This document shows positions 26,699-36,700 of a DNA stretch of 64,000 bases, in pieces. The position numbers were made by a program, and so were the translations under genes. Source of the stretch: Poriferisodalis sp965231925. GTDB taxonomy: Bacteria; Actinomycetota; Acidimicrobiia; Acidimicrobiales; Poriferisodalaceae. Under the pieces are notes generated by a model, which saw only the letters and a list, made by a program, of their open reading frames with translations, had not been told where the DNA came from and made no database searches. Each line of letters starts with the position of its first letter. The stretch's first letter is position 1. The stretch is taken from assembly GCA_965231925.1 (NCBI GenBank), contig OZ246894.1, forward strand, positions 372,001 through 436,000, written 5' to 3'.

Positions 26699-26950
26699 GT
26701 GACCTGGCGAGTCGCTGATCCACAGGGCTGCTTCGATGAGTGGGCCGGCGGCAAGAGTGATCAGGACCGAAGGCAACTGCTTCGCGGACTCGCCGATCTC
26801 GCCGACCGGCCTCTTGACGAACTGCCGGGATTCCGACTGACTGCTCGGTCGCCGATGAACCGCTGGACGATCATCGGCTCAACATTGGTCGTCATCCGAA
26901 CCTACGAGACTGCCGGAGTCTTGGACCTGGTGGATCTTCGAGACTTGTGA
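26699..26950 (+). CDS. Unknown 83-residue protein (second of a pair)
   Basis: GTG 26699 starts a compact protein: a helical N-half (DQDRRQLLRGLADLADRPLD) then a beta-rich end (RWTIIGSTLVVIRTYETAGV, LDLVDLRDL). The size, basic helix and closing strands recall RelE/ParE-type toxins, but the catalytic residues are not recognisable and I cannot assign it. It is nine bases after its neighbour and ends 31 bases before hemE. Confidence 0.6.
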   Translation: MTWRVADPQGCFDEWAGGKSDQDRRQLLRGLADLADRPLDELPGFRLTARSPMNRWTIIGSTLVVIRTYETAGVLDLVDLRDL

Positions 26951-26981
26951 GATCGGCTCGCGCCGGTACCGTTCGCAGCGC

Positions 26982-28094
26982 ATGGCTGATACTGCTGAGG
27001 TTGCCGCGGCGCCGGCTGGGGCGCTGCCGGCGGAACATCCTTTTCACCAGCTGGACGCAAGCCTGTACTTGCGGGCTGCCCGATGCCAGCGGACCGAGCG
27101 GGTGCCCGTATGGTTCCAGCGCCAGGCCGGTCGCTCGCTGCCGGAGTACCGGGCGCTGCGCGGCGAGGGCAGCATTCTCGATGCCATCGCCGACCCGGCC
27201 ACCGCGGCGGAGATCACACTGCAGCCGGTTCGGCGCTACGGCGTCGATGCGGCAGTGCTGTTCTCCGACATCGTGGTGCCGGCCGCAGCAGTCGGCTTCG
27301 GCATCGACGTGGTGCCCGGCGTGGGTCCGGTGGCCGCCGAGCCGCTGCGCAGCCGCGCCGACCTGGACCGCCTGCCCGAGCTGGACGCCGATGCTCACAC
27401 GCCCTACGTGCTCGAGACGGTGCGGCTGCTGGCAGCCGAGCTGGACGTGCCGCTCGTTGGGTTCGCCGGGGCGCCGTTCACCGTGGCGAGCTACCTCGTC
27501 GAGGGCCGCCCGTCTCGCCAGCACGAGCTCACCAAGGCATTGATGCACACCGACCCGGCGCTCTGGCACGACCTCATGGAGCGCCTGGCTGCCATTGCGG
27601 TCGTATCCATGCGCTCGCAGGTGCTCGCCGGTGCCAGCGCGCTGCAGCTGTTCGACTCATGGGCCGGGACGCTGTCGCCGGCCGACTACGCCGCGTTCGT
27701 GGCGCCGCACAGCAAGCAGGTCTTCGACGAGCTGGCCGACCTCGGCGTGCCACGGGCGCACTTCGGCGTCGGCACCGGGGAGCTGCTCGACCAGATGGCC
27801 CAAGTAGGGGCCGACGTGGTGGGCGTGGACTGGCGGGTGCCGCTCAGCGCAGCTCGCCAGCGAGTGGGTGCCGGCGTTGCGCTGCAAGGAAACCTGGATC
27901 CGGTGCTGTGTCTGGCCGGATGGCCCGCCGTGCGCACCGCGGCCGACCGCATCCTGGCCGAGGGCACCCAGCAGCCCGGCTACATCTTCAACCTGGGCCA
28001 TGGCGTGCTACCCGCCACCGATCCCGCTGTGCTCGAGCAGCTGACTGACTATGTGCATGCGTACGAGCCGGTGCACGCGGGTCAGCCCGAGTGA
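26982..28094 (+). CDS. hemE: Uroporphyrinogen III decarboxylase
   Basis: A 370-residue cytosolic enzyme that removes four acetate carboxyls from uroporphyrinogen III to give coproporphyrinogen III. The N-terminal signature PVWFQRQAGRSLPEYRALR (usual PVWxMRQAGR, with Met replaced by Gln), the catalytic Asp in VLFSDIVVP, the Tyr in GAPFTVASYLVEG and the His in FNLGHGVLPATDP are present. It is slightly longer than usual through its N-terminus. hemY follows 50 bp later. Confidence 0.95.
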   Translation: MADTAEVAAAPAGALPAEHPFHQLDASLYLRAARCQRTERVPVWFQRQAGRSLPEYRALRGEGSILDAIADPATAAEITLQPVRRYGVDAAVLFSDIVVPAAAVGFGIDVVPGVGPVAAEPLRSRADLDRLPELDADAHTPYVLETVRLLAAELDVPLVGFAGAPFTVASYLVEGRPSRQHELTKALMHTDPALWHDLMERLAAIAVVSMRSQVLAGASALQLFDSWAGTLSPADYAAFVAPHSKQVFDELADLGVPRAHFGVGTGELLDQMAQVGADVVGVDWRVPLSAARQRVGAGVALQGNLDPVLCLAGWPAVRTAADRILAEGTQQPGYIFNLGHGVLPATDPAVLEQLTDYVHAYEPVHAGQPE

Positions 28095-28144
28095 GCGAGC
28101 TGGGTCATCGCCGTGACACCCGCTCGCGTCGGTGACCTGTCGTC

Positions 28145-29713
28145 ATGACGCCTCAGCGGGTCGTGGTGGTCGGTGGCGGCATCACCGGGCTGACCGCCGC
28201 GTACCGCCTGCTGCATCCCGCTGACGCGGGGACCGCGGTGCCCCGGGTGGTGCTGATCGACAGCGCCGAGCGCTTGGGCGGCAAGATCCTCTCAACGCCC
28301 TTCGAAGGGCGGCTCGTCGACGAAGGCGCCGATGCGTTCCTGCTGCGAGTGCCGTGGGCGATCGAGCTGTGTGACGAGCTGGGCATCTCGACCGAACGCA
28401 TCTCGCCGGCGATTAGCGGCGCATCTGTGCTTCACACCGCAAGAGGCAAACGGCAGCTCACGCCTCTTCCCGACGGACTTGTGGGCGGGGTACCGACCCG
28501 GCTGGGACCGCTGCTGCGTTCGCCGCTGCTGGGTCCGGCAGACCGACTGCGCGCCGCCGCCGACTATGTGCTGCCGCGCCGTTTCACGGCACGCCGATTG
28601 CGCCGCGATGCGATCGACAAGCTGGACGCGGCCGCGGCTGCCTTCAGCGCGTCCGGCTCTGTGCGCGTCGGGCCCGGTCCTGCCAGCGTGGGTGACATCG
28701 TGCGCGTCCGGCTCGGCGCGGCAGTGGCGTCGCAGGTGGTTGACCCGCTGCTCGGCAGCATCAGCGCGGGCAACATCGACCGGCTGGACGCAGCAATGTC
28801 GGCGCCGATCCTGAGCGAAGCGCTGGGACGCAGCCGCTCGCTCATGCGGGGGCTGCGCCGCATGCAGCCGCCCCCCGCCCGAGGTACTTCCGGCGACTCC
28901 GGTCCCGCTCCGATCTTCGGCAGCTTTTCAGGCGGAATGAGCCAGCTGGCCGAGGCCCTGATAGGACGGCTTGATGGATGCATCTTGCGGCTGGGGACCC
29001 CGGTCGAAGCAATCCGCCGACCCGGAACACGGTTCGCCGTGGACACTGGGTCCGAGGTGCTCGACGCAGACGCCGTCATCGTCGCTGCGCCCGCCCACGC
29101 CGCGGCGCAGATGCTGCCTGCTGCACCTCACGCTGCCGCTGCGCTCGGGCTCATCAAGTACGCGTGGGTTGCGGTGATCACGCTCAGCGTGCGTCCCGAC
29201 GCCATCGATGCACCCTGCGAGGCTGGCTTCCTCGTCACTCGGGACTCCGGCTGGCTGACCACGGCCTGCAGCTACGGGTCGGCGAAATGGCCGCACTGGT
29301 CCGGCCGAGACAGCAGCGACACCGCCGGTGCCGGCACAGCCCACGCGGTCCTGCGCGTCTCGGTCGGCCGGGACGACGACGACCGTCACACGCGCGTCGA
29401 CGACAGCGAGCTGGTGGAAGCCGTAGTGAGCGAGCTGTCGAGCCTGCCGCCGCTGCGTGGCTTGCGCGAGCCCGGCGCTGTCAGGGCGTGGCGGGTCTCG
29501 CGCTGGCCGCAGTCTCTGCCGCAGTACCGGCCCGGACACGGTCATCTCGTCGATCGGATCTCCGAGGTGCTCGCTCGCGAGATGCCTGGCGTGTTCGTCG
29601 CCGGCGCGGCCTACCGGGGCCTTGGCATCCCCGCCTGCATCCGGCAGGGCAACGAAGCCGCTGCGGCGGTGGTGCAGCATCTCGGCTTGGATCGCGCCAC
29701 GCCGTCGCCGTGA
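28145..29713 (+). CDS. hemY: HemY-type coproporphyrinogen/protoporphyrinogen oxidase
   Basis: A 522-residue FAD flavoprotein. The dinucleotide-binding start is VVVVGGGITGLTAAYRLL, with GGKILSTPFEGRLVDEGADAF next. The C-terminus FVAGAAYRGLGIPACIRQGNEAA is typical of the HemY/CgoX family. In actinobacteria this enzyme oxidises coproporphyrinogen III to coproporphyrin III in the coproporphyrin-dependent haem route. hemH and hemQ are not in the window. Its TGA overlaps the GTG of the lnt-like gene. Confidence 0.9.
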   Translation: MTPQRVVVVGGGITGLTAAYRLLHPADAGTAVPRVVLIDSAERLGGKILSTPFEGRLVDEGADAFLLRVPWAIELCDELGISTERISPAISGASVLHTARGKRQLTPLPDGLVGGVPTRLGPLLRSPLLGPADRLRAAADYVLPRRFTARRLRRDAIDKLDAAAAAFSASGSVRVGPGPASVGDIVRVRLGAAVASQVVDPLLGSISAGNIDRLDAAMSAPILSEALGRSRSLMRGLRRMQPPPARGTSGDSGPAPIFGSFSGGMSQLAEALIGRLDGCILRLGTPVEAIRRPGTRFAVDTGSEVLDADAVIVAAPAHAAAQMLPAAPHAAAALGLIKYAWVAVITLSVRPDAIDAPCEAGFLVTRDSGWLTTACSYGSAKWPHWSGRDSSDTAGAGTAHAVLRVSVGRDDDDRHTRVDDSELVEAVVSELSSLPPLRGLREPGAVRAWRVSRWPQSLPQYRPGHGHLVDRISEVLAREMPGVFVAGAAYRGLGIPACIRQGNEAAAAVVQHLGLDRATPSP

Positions 29714-31173
29714 ACCGCCCCGTGAGGTCTCGCCGGCTGCTGCGCCACGGCCTTGCGCTCGTGCTCGGGGCGCTCACGATGCTGTCGCTGCCGCCGTGGG
29801 GGCTGTGGCCGCTCGGCCCGATCGGGCTGGGGCTGTGGCTGCGTTTCTGCCATCACGGTGCAGAGCGCTGGCGCGACCGTCTCGAAATCGGCATCGCCTT
29901 CTGGCTGGGCGCGTACGTGCTCGGGCTGTTCTGGATGACCGAGCTGACCGTGCCGGGCTGGATCGCGGCCGTGCCGGTCGAGTCGCTCATCATGGCGCTG
30001 CCGCTGTCGCTCATCTCCGCAGGCGCCCGCTGGCGCGCAGTCGGCATTCCCGCTGCCCTGGTGGTGGGCGAGGCCGTTCGCTGGGCCATCCCGTTCGGCG
30101 GCGTGCCGATGTCCAACCTTGCGCTCGGCCAAGTCGACGGGCCGTGGCTGGGCGCAGCAGCCTTGGCCGGGCCGCTGGGAGTGATTGCGCTCGTGGGCTC
30201 GGGCGCTGTCATTGTCGAACTGCTCTGCGCGCGCGAATGGTGTGCGGTCTCGTGGCCTGCGTTGGTCGTCATGGGCGTGCCCATCGCGGCGCTGGCCTGG
30301 CCCGCCACCACCATCGACGGCACCATCACCGCAGCCGTCGTGCAGGCCGGCGGCGAACTCGGCACCAACGTCGATACGCCCCAGCGCAGCGTGCGGCTGC
30401 GGCACCTGGAGACGACCGACGCCTGGCAGGGCGACGCCGACCTCATGGTGTGGAGCGAGAGCAGCACGTCCAGCGACGCACCGCTCGAGGGTTCGGGCCG
30501 TCTCGCCGAGCTGGAATCGCTGGCGGAGCGGCGCAGCCTGGTCCTGATCGCCAACTTCTACGAGCGTGCCGTCGATGACGAGCGCTTCCGCAACGCCACG
30601 GTTGCGATCAACCCTGACGGGGGGCTGTCTGGCCGTTACGACAAGGCCCACCTCGTGCCGTTCGGCGAGTACGTGCCGCTGCGCAGCGTGGTGGAGCCCT
30701 TCGCTGACCTGTCGCTGATTTCCCGGGAAGCCATCGCCGGCGAGGGCCCCGGACTGCTGGCGACGTCGCTGGGCGACATCGCCGTCGTGACCTCCTACGA
30801 GGTGTACTTCGCCGACCTGGTGCGCGACGGCGTGCGAGCCGGCGGTCGCATCATCGCCAATCCCACCCTGGCGTCGTCCTACAGCACGTCCGCGGTGCCC
30901 GCCCAGTCGCTCGCCAGCGCACGGCTGCGCGCCGTCGAGACGGGACGCTGGGTGCTGCAGTCGTCCACCACCGGTTACAGCGCCATCGTGTCGCCCGACG
31001 GCGATATCGCCCGCCGCAGCGAGCTGCGCGAATCCGTCGTGCTGGGCGCCGACGTCGAACTTCGCTCAGGATTCACACCGGCGACGGCGCTGGGCTCGTG
31101 GCCCCTGATCGTGCTGGCTGCCGTCGTACTCGGCGGGCATGCAGTGCACTGGGCGCGGGTGCGCCGCGAGTAG
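29710..31173 (+). CDS. lnt: Apolipoprotein N-acyltransferase-like protein, catalytic Cys replaced by Ser
   Basis: A 487-residue membrane protein: six or so TM helices in the first 210 residues, a periplasmic nitrilase domain, and a last TM helix (WPLIVLAAVVLGGHAVHW). Nitrilase Glu (VWSESSTSS) and Lys (YDKAHLVPFGEYVP) are present. Where Lnt has CYE, this protein has TSYEVYF (codons at about 30790-30806), so Ser replaces the nucleophile. The segment RLRAVETGRWVLQSSTTGYS is family-typical. The start is GTG 29710 overlapping the hemY stop; the longer upstream frame is antisense-like filler inside hemY. It may be an inactive or altered acyltransferase, or a lineage-wide variant. Confidence 0.85.
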   Translation: MNRPVRSRRLLRHGLALVLGALTMLSLPPWGLWPLGPIGLGLWLRFCHHGAERWRDRLEIGIAFWLGAYVLGLFWMTELTVPGWIAAVPVESLIMALPLSLISAGARWRAVGIPAALVVGEAVRWAIPFGGVPMSNLALGQVDGPWLGAAALAGPLGVIALVGSGAVIVELLCAREWCAVSWPALVVMGVPIAALAWPATTIDGTITAAVVQAGGELGTNVDTPQRSVRLRHLETTDAWQGDADLMVWSESSTSSDAPLEGSGRLAELESLAERRSLVLIANFYERAVDDERFRNATVAINPDGGLSGRYDKAHLVPFGEYVPLRSVVEPFADLSLISREAIAGEGPGLLATSLGDIAVVTSYEVYFADLVRDGVRAGGRIIANPTLASSYSTSAVPAQSLASARLRAVETGRWVLQSSTTGYSAIVSPDGDIARRSELRESVVLGADVELRSGFTPATALGSWPLIVLAAVVLGGHAVHWARVRRE

Positions 31174-31207
31174 CCTTGATCAGCCTCAAAACGGTGACGG
31201 GCCAAGC

Positions 31208-33496
31208 GTGAGCCATCCGGAAATCCAGGCAGAACAAGCTCATATTGACCGCGCGTACGCGTTGCTGGAGTCGTCCAGGCAGCGGGCGAGACGGTTGCGC
31301 GAGATGGTCGAGGTGGGCCGCGGCGGCACCCGGCAGGCCAGATTCGAACGCGATGTGATCGAAGATGCCGTGGCCGGGCGCCTCAGCCAGCTCGAGCTCG
31401 GCTCGTCGTCGTTGGTGTTCGGCCGGATCGACCGCGCAGTGACGTCGAACACAGTGAAGACGAACGCCGTGACGTCGAGCACAGCGAAGACGAGCGCCGA
31501 CGCGCAGGTGCCGGACGCCACCGGCCCCAGCGAGACCTTCTACATCGGCCGGCTCGCTGTCGCAGACGAGCGGCAGGAACCCGTCGTGGTCGACTGGCGA
31601 GCCCCGATCGCGGAGCCGTTCTTCCGGGCTACGGGCGGCAACCCGCTGGGATTGCTGCGCCGGCGGCACTTCGTGTGCCGCGGCCGGATCCTGTCGGACC
31701 TCGAAGACGAGATCTTCGACCTCGATGCGCTCGACGACGCCTCCGCCAACGGCGACCGCCCCCAGCTCGTCGCTCACGGGGCGCTGTACGCCGCGCTCGA
31801 GCAACGCCGCGACGGTCAGCTGCGCGAGGTGGTGGCCACCATCCAGGCCGAGCAAGACGAGATCATCCGCAGCCCCCGCAAGGGCATCCTGGTGTGCCAG
31901 GGCGGTCCTGGCACCGGCAAGACCATCGTGGCGCTGCACCGCGCTGCCTACCTGCTCTACACGTACCGGTTCCCGCTGGCCGGCCAGGGCGTGCTGGTCA
32001 TCGGCCCCAACCGGTTGTTCCTGCGCTACGTCGAGCGCGTCCTGCCCAGCCTGGGCGAGGCCGGCGTGCACCTGTTCGTGCTCGCCGACCTGTTCAACGA
32101 GATCTTCCCCGAAGTGCGCATCCGCCTGGCCGACGCGCCCGACGTGGCCCGCATCAAGGGCGATGCCCGCATGTCGCAGGTCATCTCGAACGCCGTGCGG
32201 GATCGGCAGCGGCCGCTGCGCCGCGATCTGCGCCTCGACTTCGGTCTGGGATACGTCACCCTCGCCGCGAGCACCTCGCGCGCCATCGTGGCCGAGGCTC
32301 GCCGGCGCTTCCGCCACCACAACGCCGGCCGTTCCTATGTGGAGCAGGCGGTCTATTCGGCCATGTCGGCCACGCACCGGCGCCGACCCGACCCGTCCAA
32401 GCTGCGCGAGCGCTTCGCCCGCCATCCCGACGTCATGGCGGCGTTCGAACGCATGTGGCCGCTGCTGACCCCCGCCCAGCTGCTGCGCGACCTCTACGGA
32501 TCGCGCGCGCTGCTGCGGTCTGCGGCTGCCGGGGCGCTGAACGAGGCCGAGTGGGAACACCTGTGGCGGGCTCGGGAGGACAGCGAGGACGACTACGAGT
32601 GGAGCGACGCCGACGTGCCGCTGCTCGACGAGGCGTACGCCGTGCTGGGCCCCCGGTCTCGCTCGCGCAAGCGGCGCAGCGACACCGAGGTGCGCACCTA
32701 CGGCCACATCGTGGTCGACGAATGCCAGGACCAGCCGCCGATGGCGCTGCGCATGATCGCCCGGCGCTCGCTCAACGGTTCCATGACGCTGGTGGGTGAC
32801 ATTGCCCAAGCCACCTCTGCGCACGCTCCGTCCGACTGGCAGGAGGCTCTGGCTCACCTGCCGTCGGGACCGGTGGCACCGCGTCTGGCGGATCTGACGC
32901 TCAGCTACCGCATCCCCCAACCCAGCCTCGAACTCGCCAACCAGGTGCTCGCCGCGGCAGCGCCCGGGCTGGCCCCGCCGGCTGCGGTGCGCATCGAAGG
33001 CTCGCCGCCGCGCTTCGTGACGGCGCAATCCGGTCTGGCTCAGGCAGTGCTCGAGACGGTGATGACTGAGTCGGCGGCGCTCGATGGCGGGAACATGCTG
33101 GTGGTGTCGCCACTGCGCCATATGGACGACATCGCGGCGCTGCTGGAAGATGCCGGCGTGGATTTCGGACGAGCCACGGCAGCGAGCCGCAACGCCACTG
33201 GGGCGCTGCACCCGCACGTCACCTTGGCCCCTGTGCGACTGTGCAAGGGCCTCGAAACCGACGGCGTCGTGGTGGTGGAGCCGGCCGCGATCGTCGACGA
33301 TGAGCCGCAGGGCCTGCGGGCGCTGTATGTCGCGCTGACCCGGGCGACCAAGCGTGTGGCCGTGGTGTCGGCGCGCCCGCTGCCCGAGCCGCTCCGGTCG
33401 GCGGCTGCATCACGCGGCGCTGAGTCGTGCAACACTGGCCGCACTGCCGCACACGCCGATGCGGTCGAGGAAAGCTCGGGAGATGCACATGGCTGA
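31208..33496 (+). CDS. helD: HelD-like UvrD/Rep superfamily ATPase
   Basis: A 762-residue RNA-polymerase-associated SF1 ATPase. An N-terminal coiled coil (EIQAEQAHIDRAYALLESS onward) is followed by FYIGRLAVADERQEPVVVDW, which is HelD-specific. Walker A is CQGGPGTGKTIVALHRAAYL near residue 235, motif II IVVDECQDQPPMALRMI, motif III TLVGDIAQAT, and the end LYVALTRATKRVAVV. HelD helps release stalled or idle RNA polymerase. A 30-bp repeat is inserted at about residues 78-97. GTG 31208 gives the usual length. The CDGSH gene overlaps its 3' end. Confidence 0.9.
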   Translation: MSHPEIQAEQAHIDRAYALLESSRQRARRLREMVEVGRGGTRQARFERDVIEDAVAGRLSQLELGSSSLVFGRIDRAVTSNTVKTNAVTSSTAKTSADAQVPDATGPSETFYIGRLAVADERQEPVVVDWRAPIAEPFFRATGGNPLGLLRRRHFVCRGRILSDLEDEIFDLDALDDASANGDRPQLVAHGALYAALEQRRDGQLREVVATIQAEQDEIIRSPRKGILVCQGGPGTGKTIVALHRAAYLLYTYRFPLAGQGVLVIGPNRLFLRYVERVLPSLGEAGVHLFVLADLFNEIFPEVRIRLADAPDVARIKGDARMSQVISNAVRDRQRPLRRDLRLDFGLGYVTLAASTSRAIVAEARRRFRHHNAGRSYVEQAVYSAMSATHRRRPDPSKLRERFARHPDVMAAFERMWPLLTPAQLLRDLYGSRALLRSAAAGALNEAEWEHLWRAREDSEDDYEWSDADVPLLDEAYAVLGPRSRSRKRRSDTEVRTYGHIVVDECQDQPPMALRMIARRSLNGSMTLVGDIAQATSAHAPSDWQEALAHLPSGPVAPRLADLTLSYRIPQPSLELANQVLAAAAPGLAPPAAVRIEGSPPRFVTAQSGLAQAVLETVMTESAALDGGNMLVVSPLRHMDDIAALLEDAGVDFGRATAASRNATGALHPHVTLAPVRLCKGLETDGVVVVEPAAIVDDEPQGLRALYVALTRATKRVAVVSARPLPEPLRSAAASRGAESCNTGRTAAHADAVEESSGDAHG
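31439..31498 (+). repeat. 30-bp coding duplication in the HelD linker
   Basis: Two consecutive 30-bp units beginning GTGACGTCGA(A/G)CACAG (31439-31468 and 31469-31498) differ at a few bases and encode VTSNTVKTNA and VTSSTAKTSA. The insert lies between two conserved HelD segments. Confidence 0.85.
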
Positions 33497-33692
33497 TGTC
33501 ACGGTGACAGTTCTGAACAACGGACCGCTGCTGGTCCGTGGTTTGTGCCAAATCGACGACCACGAGGGGAACACCTTGGCTGACAGTGACTCGGTGGTGG
33601 CACTCTGCCGGTGTGGAGATTCGAATACCAAGCCGATGTGCGACGGCAGCCACAACCAGGGATTCGACGGAACGCTGAACCCGCCTAGCTAG
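33489..33692 (+). CDS. CDGSH iron-sulfur domain protein
   Basis: A 67-residue protein with the 3Cys-1His cluster motif CRCGDSNTKPMCDGSHNQ near residues 38-55, which binds a redox-active [2Fe-2S] cluster as in mitoNEET-type proteins. The N-terminal half (LNNGPLLVRGLCQIDD) is typical of the short bacterial forms. There is no TM anchor, so it is cytosolic. The ATG at 33489 overlaps the helD 3' end by 8 bases, suggesting co-translation. Confidence 0.9.
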   Translation: MADVTVTVLNNGPLLVRGLCQIDDHEGNTLADSDSVVALCRCGDSNTKPMCDGSHNQGFDGTLNPPS

Positions 33693-33788
33693 CCGCCGCG
33701 CTGACGCGCGCCCGCTGAGGCATTTGTGTCTTTCCCTGGCGTCTTCGGGGCGGCGGGTGTGACACTTGGGTTGTAGTAATGGCCCCGG

Positions 33789-36700
33789 ATGGCTGGTGCT
33801 ATTGCTGACAGCGGTGCTCCTGGGCGGATGCACCCGGCGCTCGGTGCGTTTTCCGCGCCTACTGCGGCGTGGTTCTCCTCGACGTTCGCCGAGCCGACAC
33901 AGTGCCAAGTGTCGGGGTGGGAGACGATCTCGCAAGGCAGTCACTGCCTGATCGCGGCGCCCACTGGGTCTGGCAAGACGCTGGCCGCTTTTCTTTGGGC
34001 GATCGATCGGGTCATGTGCGAGCCCGAGCCGCCACGGGGTGAGCGCACCCGGGTGCTGTACCTGTCGCCGCTGCGGGCGCTAGCGGTCGATATCGACAAG
34101 AACCTGCGGGCTCCGCTGACGGGCATCGGCTTGGCCGCCGAGCGGCTCGGCGCCGACGTGCACATGCCGACGGTGGGCGTGCGCACGGGCGACACCAGCG
34201 CTGCTGAGCGGCGACGGCTGGTCACCCGGCCGCCCGACATCGCCATCACCACGCCCGAGTCGCTGTACCTCATGCTGACCTCACAGGCGCGAGAGACCCT
34301 GCGCTGGGTGCGGTGGGTGATCGTCGATGAGATCCACTCGGTGGCTGCCACCAAGCGGGGCACGCACCTGGCGCTGTCGCTGGAGCGGTTGTGCGAGCTG
34401 ACCGCCACGAAGGGCGGGTCGCCTCAGCGGATCGGGCTGTCGGCCACCCAGCGACCGCTGTCGGAGGTGGCCCGGTTCCTCGGCGGCAACGATCCCGACC
34501 AGCCGGCGTCGCGCCATGTCGAGATCACCGATGCGGGCATGACGAAGCAGCTCGAGGTGGAGGTCATCGTCGGTGTCTCCGACATGGGCGATCTGGCAGC
34601 TGCGAGTGCTGGAGCTGCGCCGAATGGCGCCGTGCGCGTCGATCACGACGATGACTTCGCGCTCGAATCGCCGCCGCCCACGCTGCGGGACGAGAAAGCG
34701 CCGTCGGACACCGTGCCGTCGGACACAGCGTCGGACACTGTGGCGTCGGACGAGGCGTCGCCGCAGTCAGCGCCGGCTCCCGAGACTCACTCCAACAGCA
34801 TCTGGCCTGCCATTCATCCGCGCTTGCTCGAGCTCGTGTATGCGCACCGGTCCACGATCATCTTTACGAATGCGCGCCGGCTGGCCGAACGGTTGGCTTC
34901 ACGGCTGAACGAACTGCATCTCGACGGGCTGAACCGTGCCGCGGAGGCCGAGGGCACTTCGCCGCCGGAGGGTGCTGAGCTGGTGCGGGCTCATCACGGC
35001 TCGCTCAGCCGCGAGCAGCGGCTGGGAATCGAGGACGATCTGAAGGCGGGCCGGGTGCGAGCCATCGTGGCCACCTCGTCGCTGGAGCTGGGAATCGACA
35101 TGGGCGCGGTGGATCTGGTGATCCAGGTGGCCTCGCCCCCGTCGGTAGCGGCCGGAATGCAGCGCATCGGCCGGGCGGGCCACCAGGTCGGCGAGCCGAG
35201 CGTGGGCAAGATCTTCCCCCGTCACCGGGGCGACCTGGTGGAGGCCGCAGTGGTGGCGCAGCGGATGGGAACGGGCGAGATCGAATCGATCCGCTTCCCG
35301 CGCCAGCCACTCGATGTGCTGGCTCAGCAGGTCGTTGCGATGGTGGCGGTCGACGACTGGTCGGTGCCCGACATGCTCGCTGTTCTGCGCCGGGCCGCTC
35401 CCTACGAGCAGCTCAGCGAAGAGGTGTTCTCGTCGGTGCTCGATCTGCTCGCCGGCCGGTACCCGTCCGAGGAATTCCGCGAGCTGCGGCCGCGCATCGT
35501 GTGGGATCGCACCACCGGGATGCTGCGGGCACGGCAGGGCGCCGGCCGCTTGGCGGTCACCAACGCCGGCACCATTCCCGACCGGGGCCTGTACGCGGTG
35601 TTCACCACCGACGGGTCGCGTGTCGGCGAGCTCGACGAGGAGATGGTGTACGAGGCCCGGGTGGGCGAGACGTTCCTGCTGGGGGCGTCGACGTGGCGGA
35701 TTGCCGAGATCACCTTCGACCGGGTCGTGGTCACGCCCGCTCCGGGCGAGCCGGGCAAGATGCCGTTCTGGCACGGCGACGGACCCGGCCGCCCGCTCGA
35801 GCTGGGCCGCGCGGTCGGGGCCTTCATTCGCACGATCGGCGACGAGATTCCTGCCGACCTCGAATCCCACCTGATGCAGCTCGATGCCGAAGCGGAGCGG
35901 GCCGCCGTAGCGGCTCGGCGCGGCAATCAGACATCTCCGGGCAGCGGCGCACAACCGAGCCGGAAGGCTTCACGAGCCGCAGAGCCGACCGCTCGCCTCG
36001 TCGAGCGGCTGCAGCAGGAGAACTGTCTCGACCGTTCTGCCGCGGTGAACGTGCTGCGTTACTTGGAGGCACAGCGGGTGGCGACGGGTGTGGTGCCCGA
36101 CGACCGCACAATCGTGGTGGAGCGCTTCCGTGACGAGATCGGCGATTGGCGCATCTGCGTCCTCACGCCATTCGGCGCGCGGGTGCATGCGCCGTGGGGC
36201 ATCGCACTGCAGGCCAAGCTGGCCGAGCAAGCCGCTGGTTCCGCGGGAGCACTCGCCGACGGCATGGGCGGTGTCGAGCTGCTGTGGAGCGACGACGGCA
36301 TCGTGCTGCGGCTGCCCGATGTCTGGTCGCCCGACGACCACGACGGCCAAGGCACGGGCGACCACGGGTCTGCCTGGAGCTCGCCGGGCGCGGGGGCCGC
36401 GCCCGTGCTGGATGCGACGGACCTGGCGCTCGATCCCGACGAAGTGCGCGAGGCCATCGTGAGCCATCTGCCCTCGACCGCGCTGTTCGCGTCCCGCTTC
36501 CGGGAAGTCGCGGGCCGGGCGCTGCTGCTGCCTCGCCGCCGGCCTGGCGAACGGGTCCCGCTGTGGCAGCAGCGCCAGCGCTCGGCAGGGCTGCTGGAGG
36601 TTGCGGCGAAGTACCCGAGCTTCCCGATGCTGCTCGAGACCTCCCGGGAGTGCCTGCAAGAGGTGTTCGACGTGCCGGCGCTGTCCGAGGTGCTGGCAGA

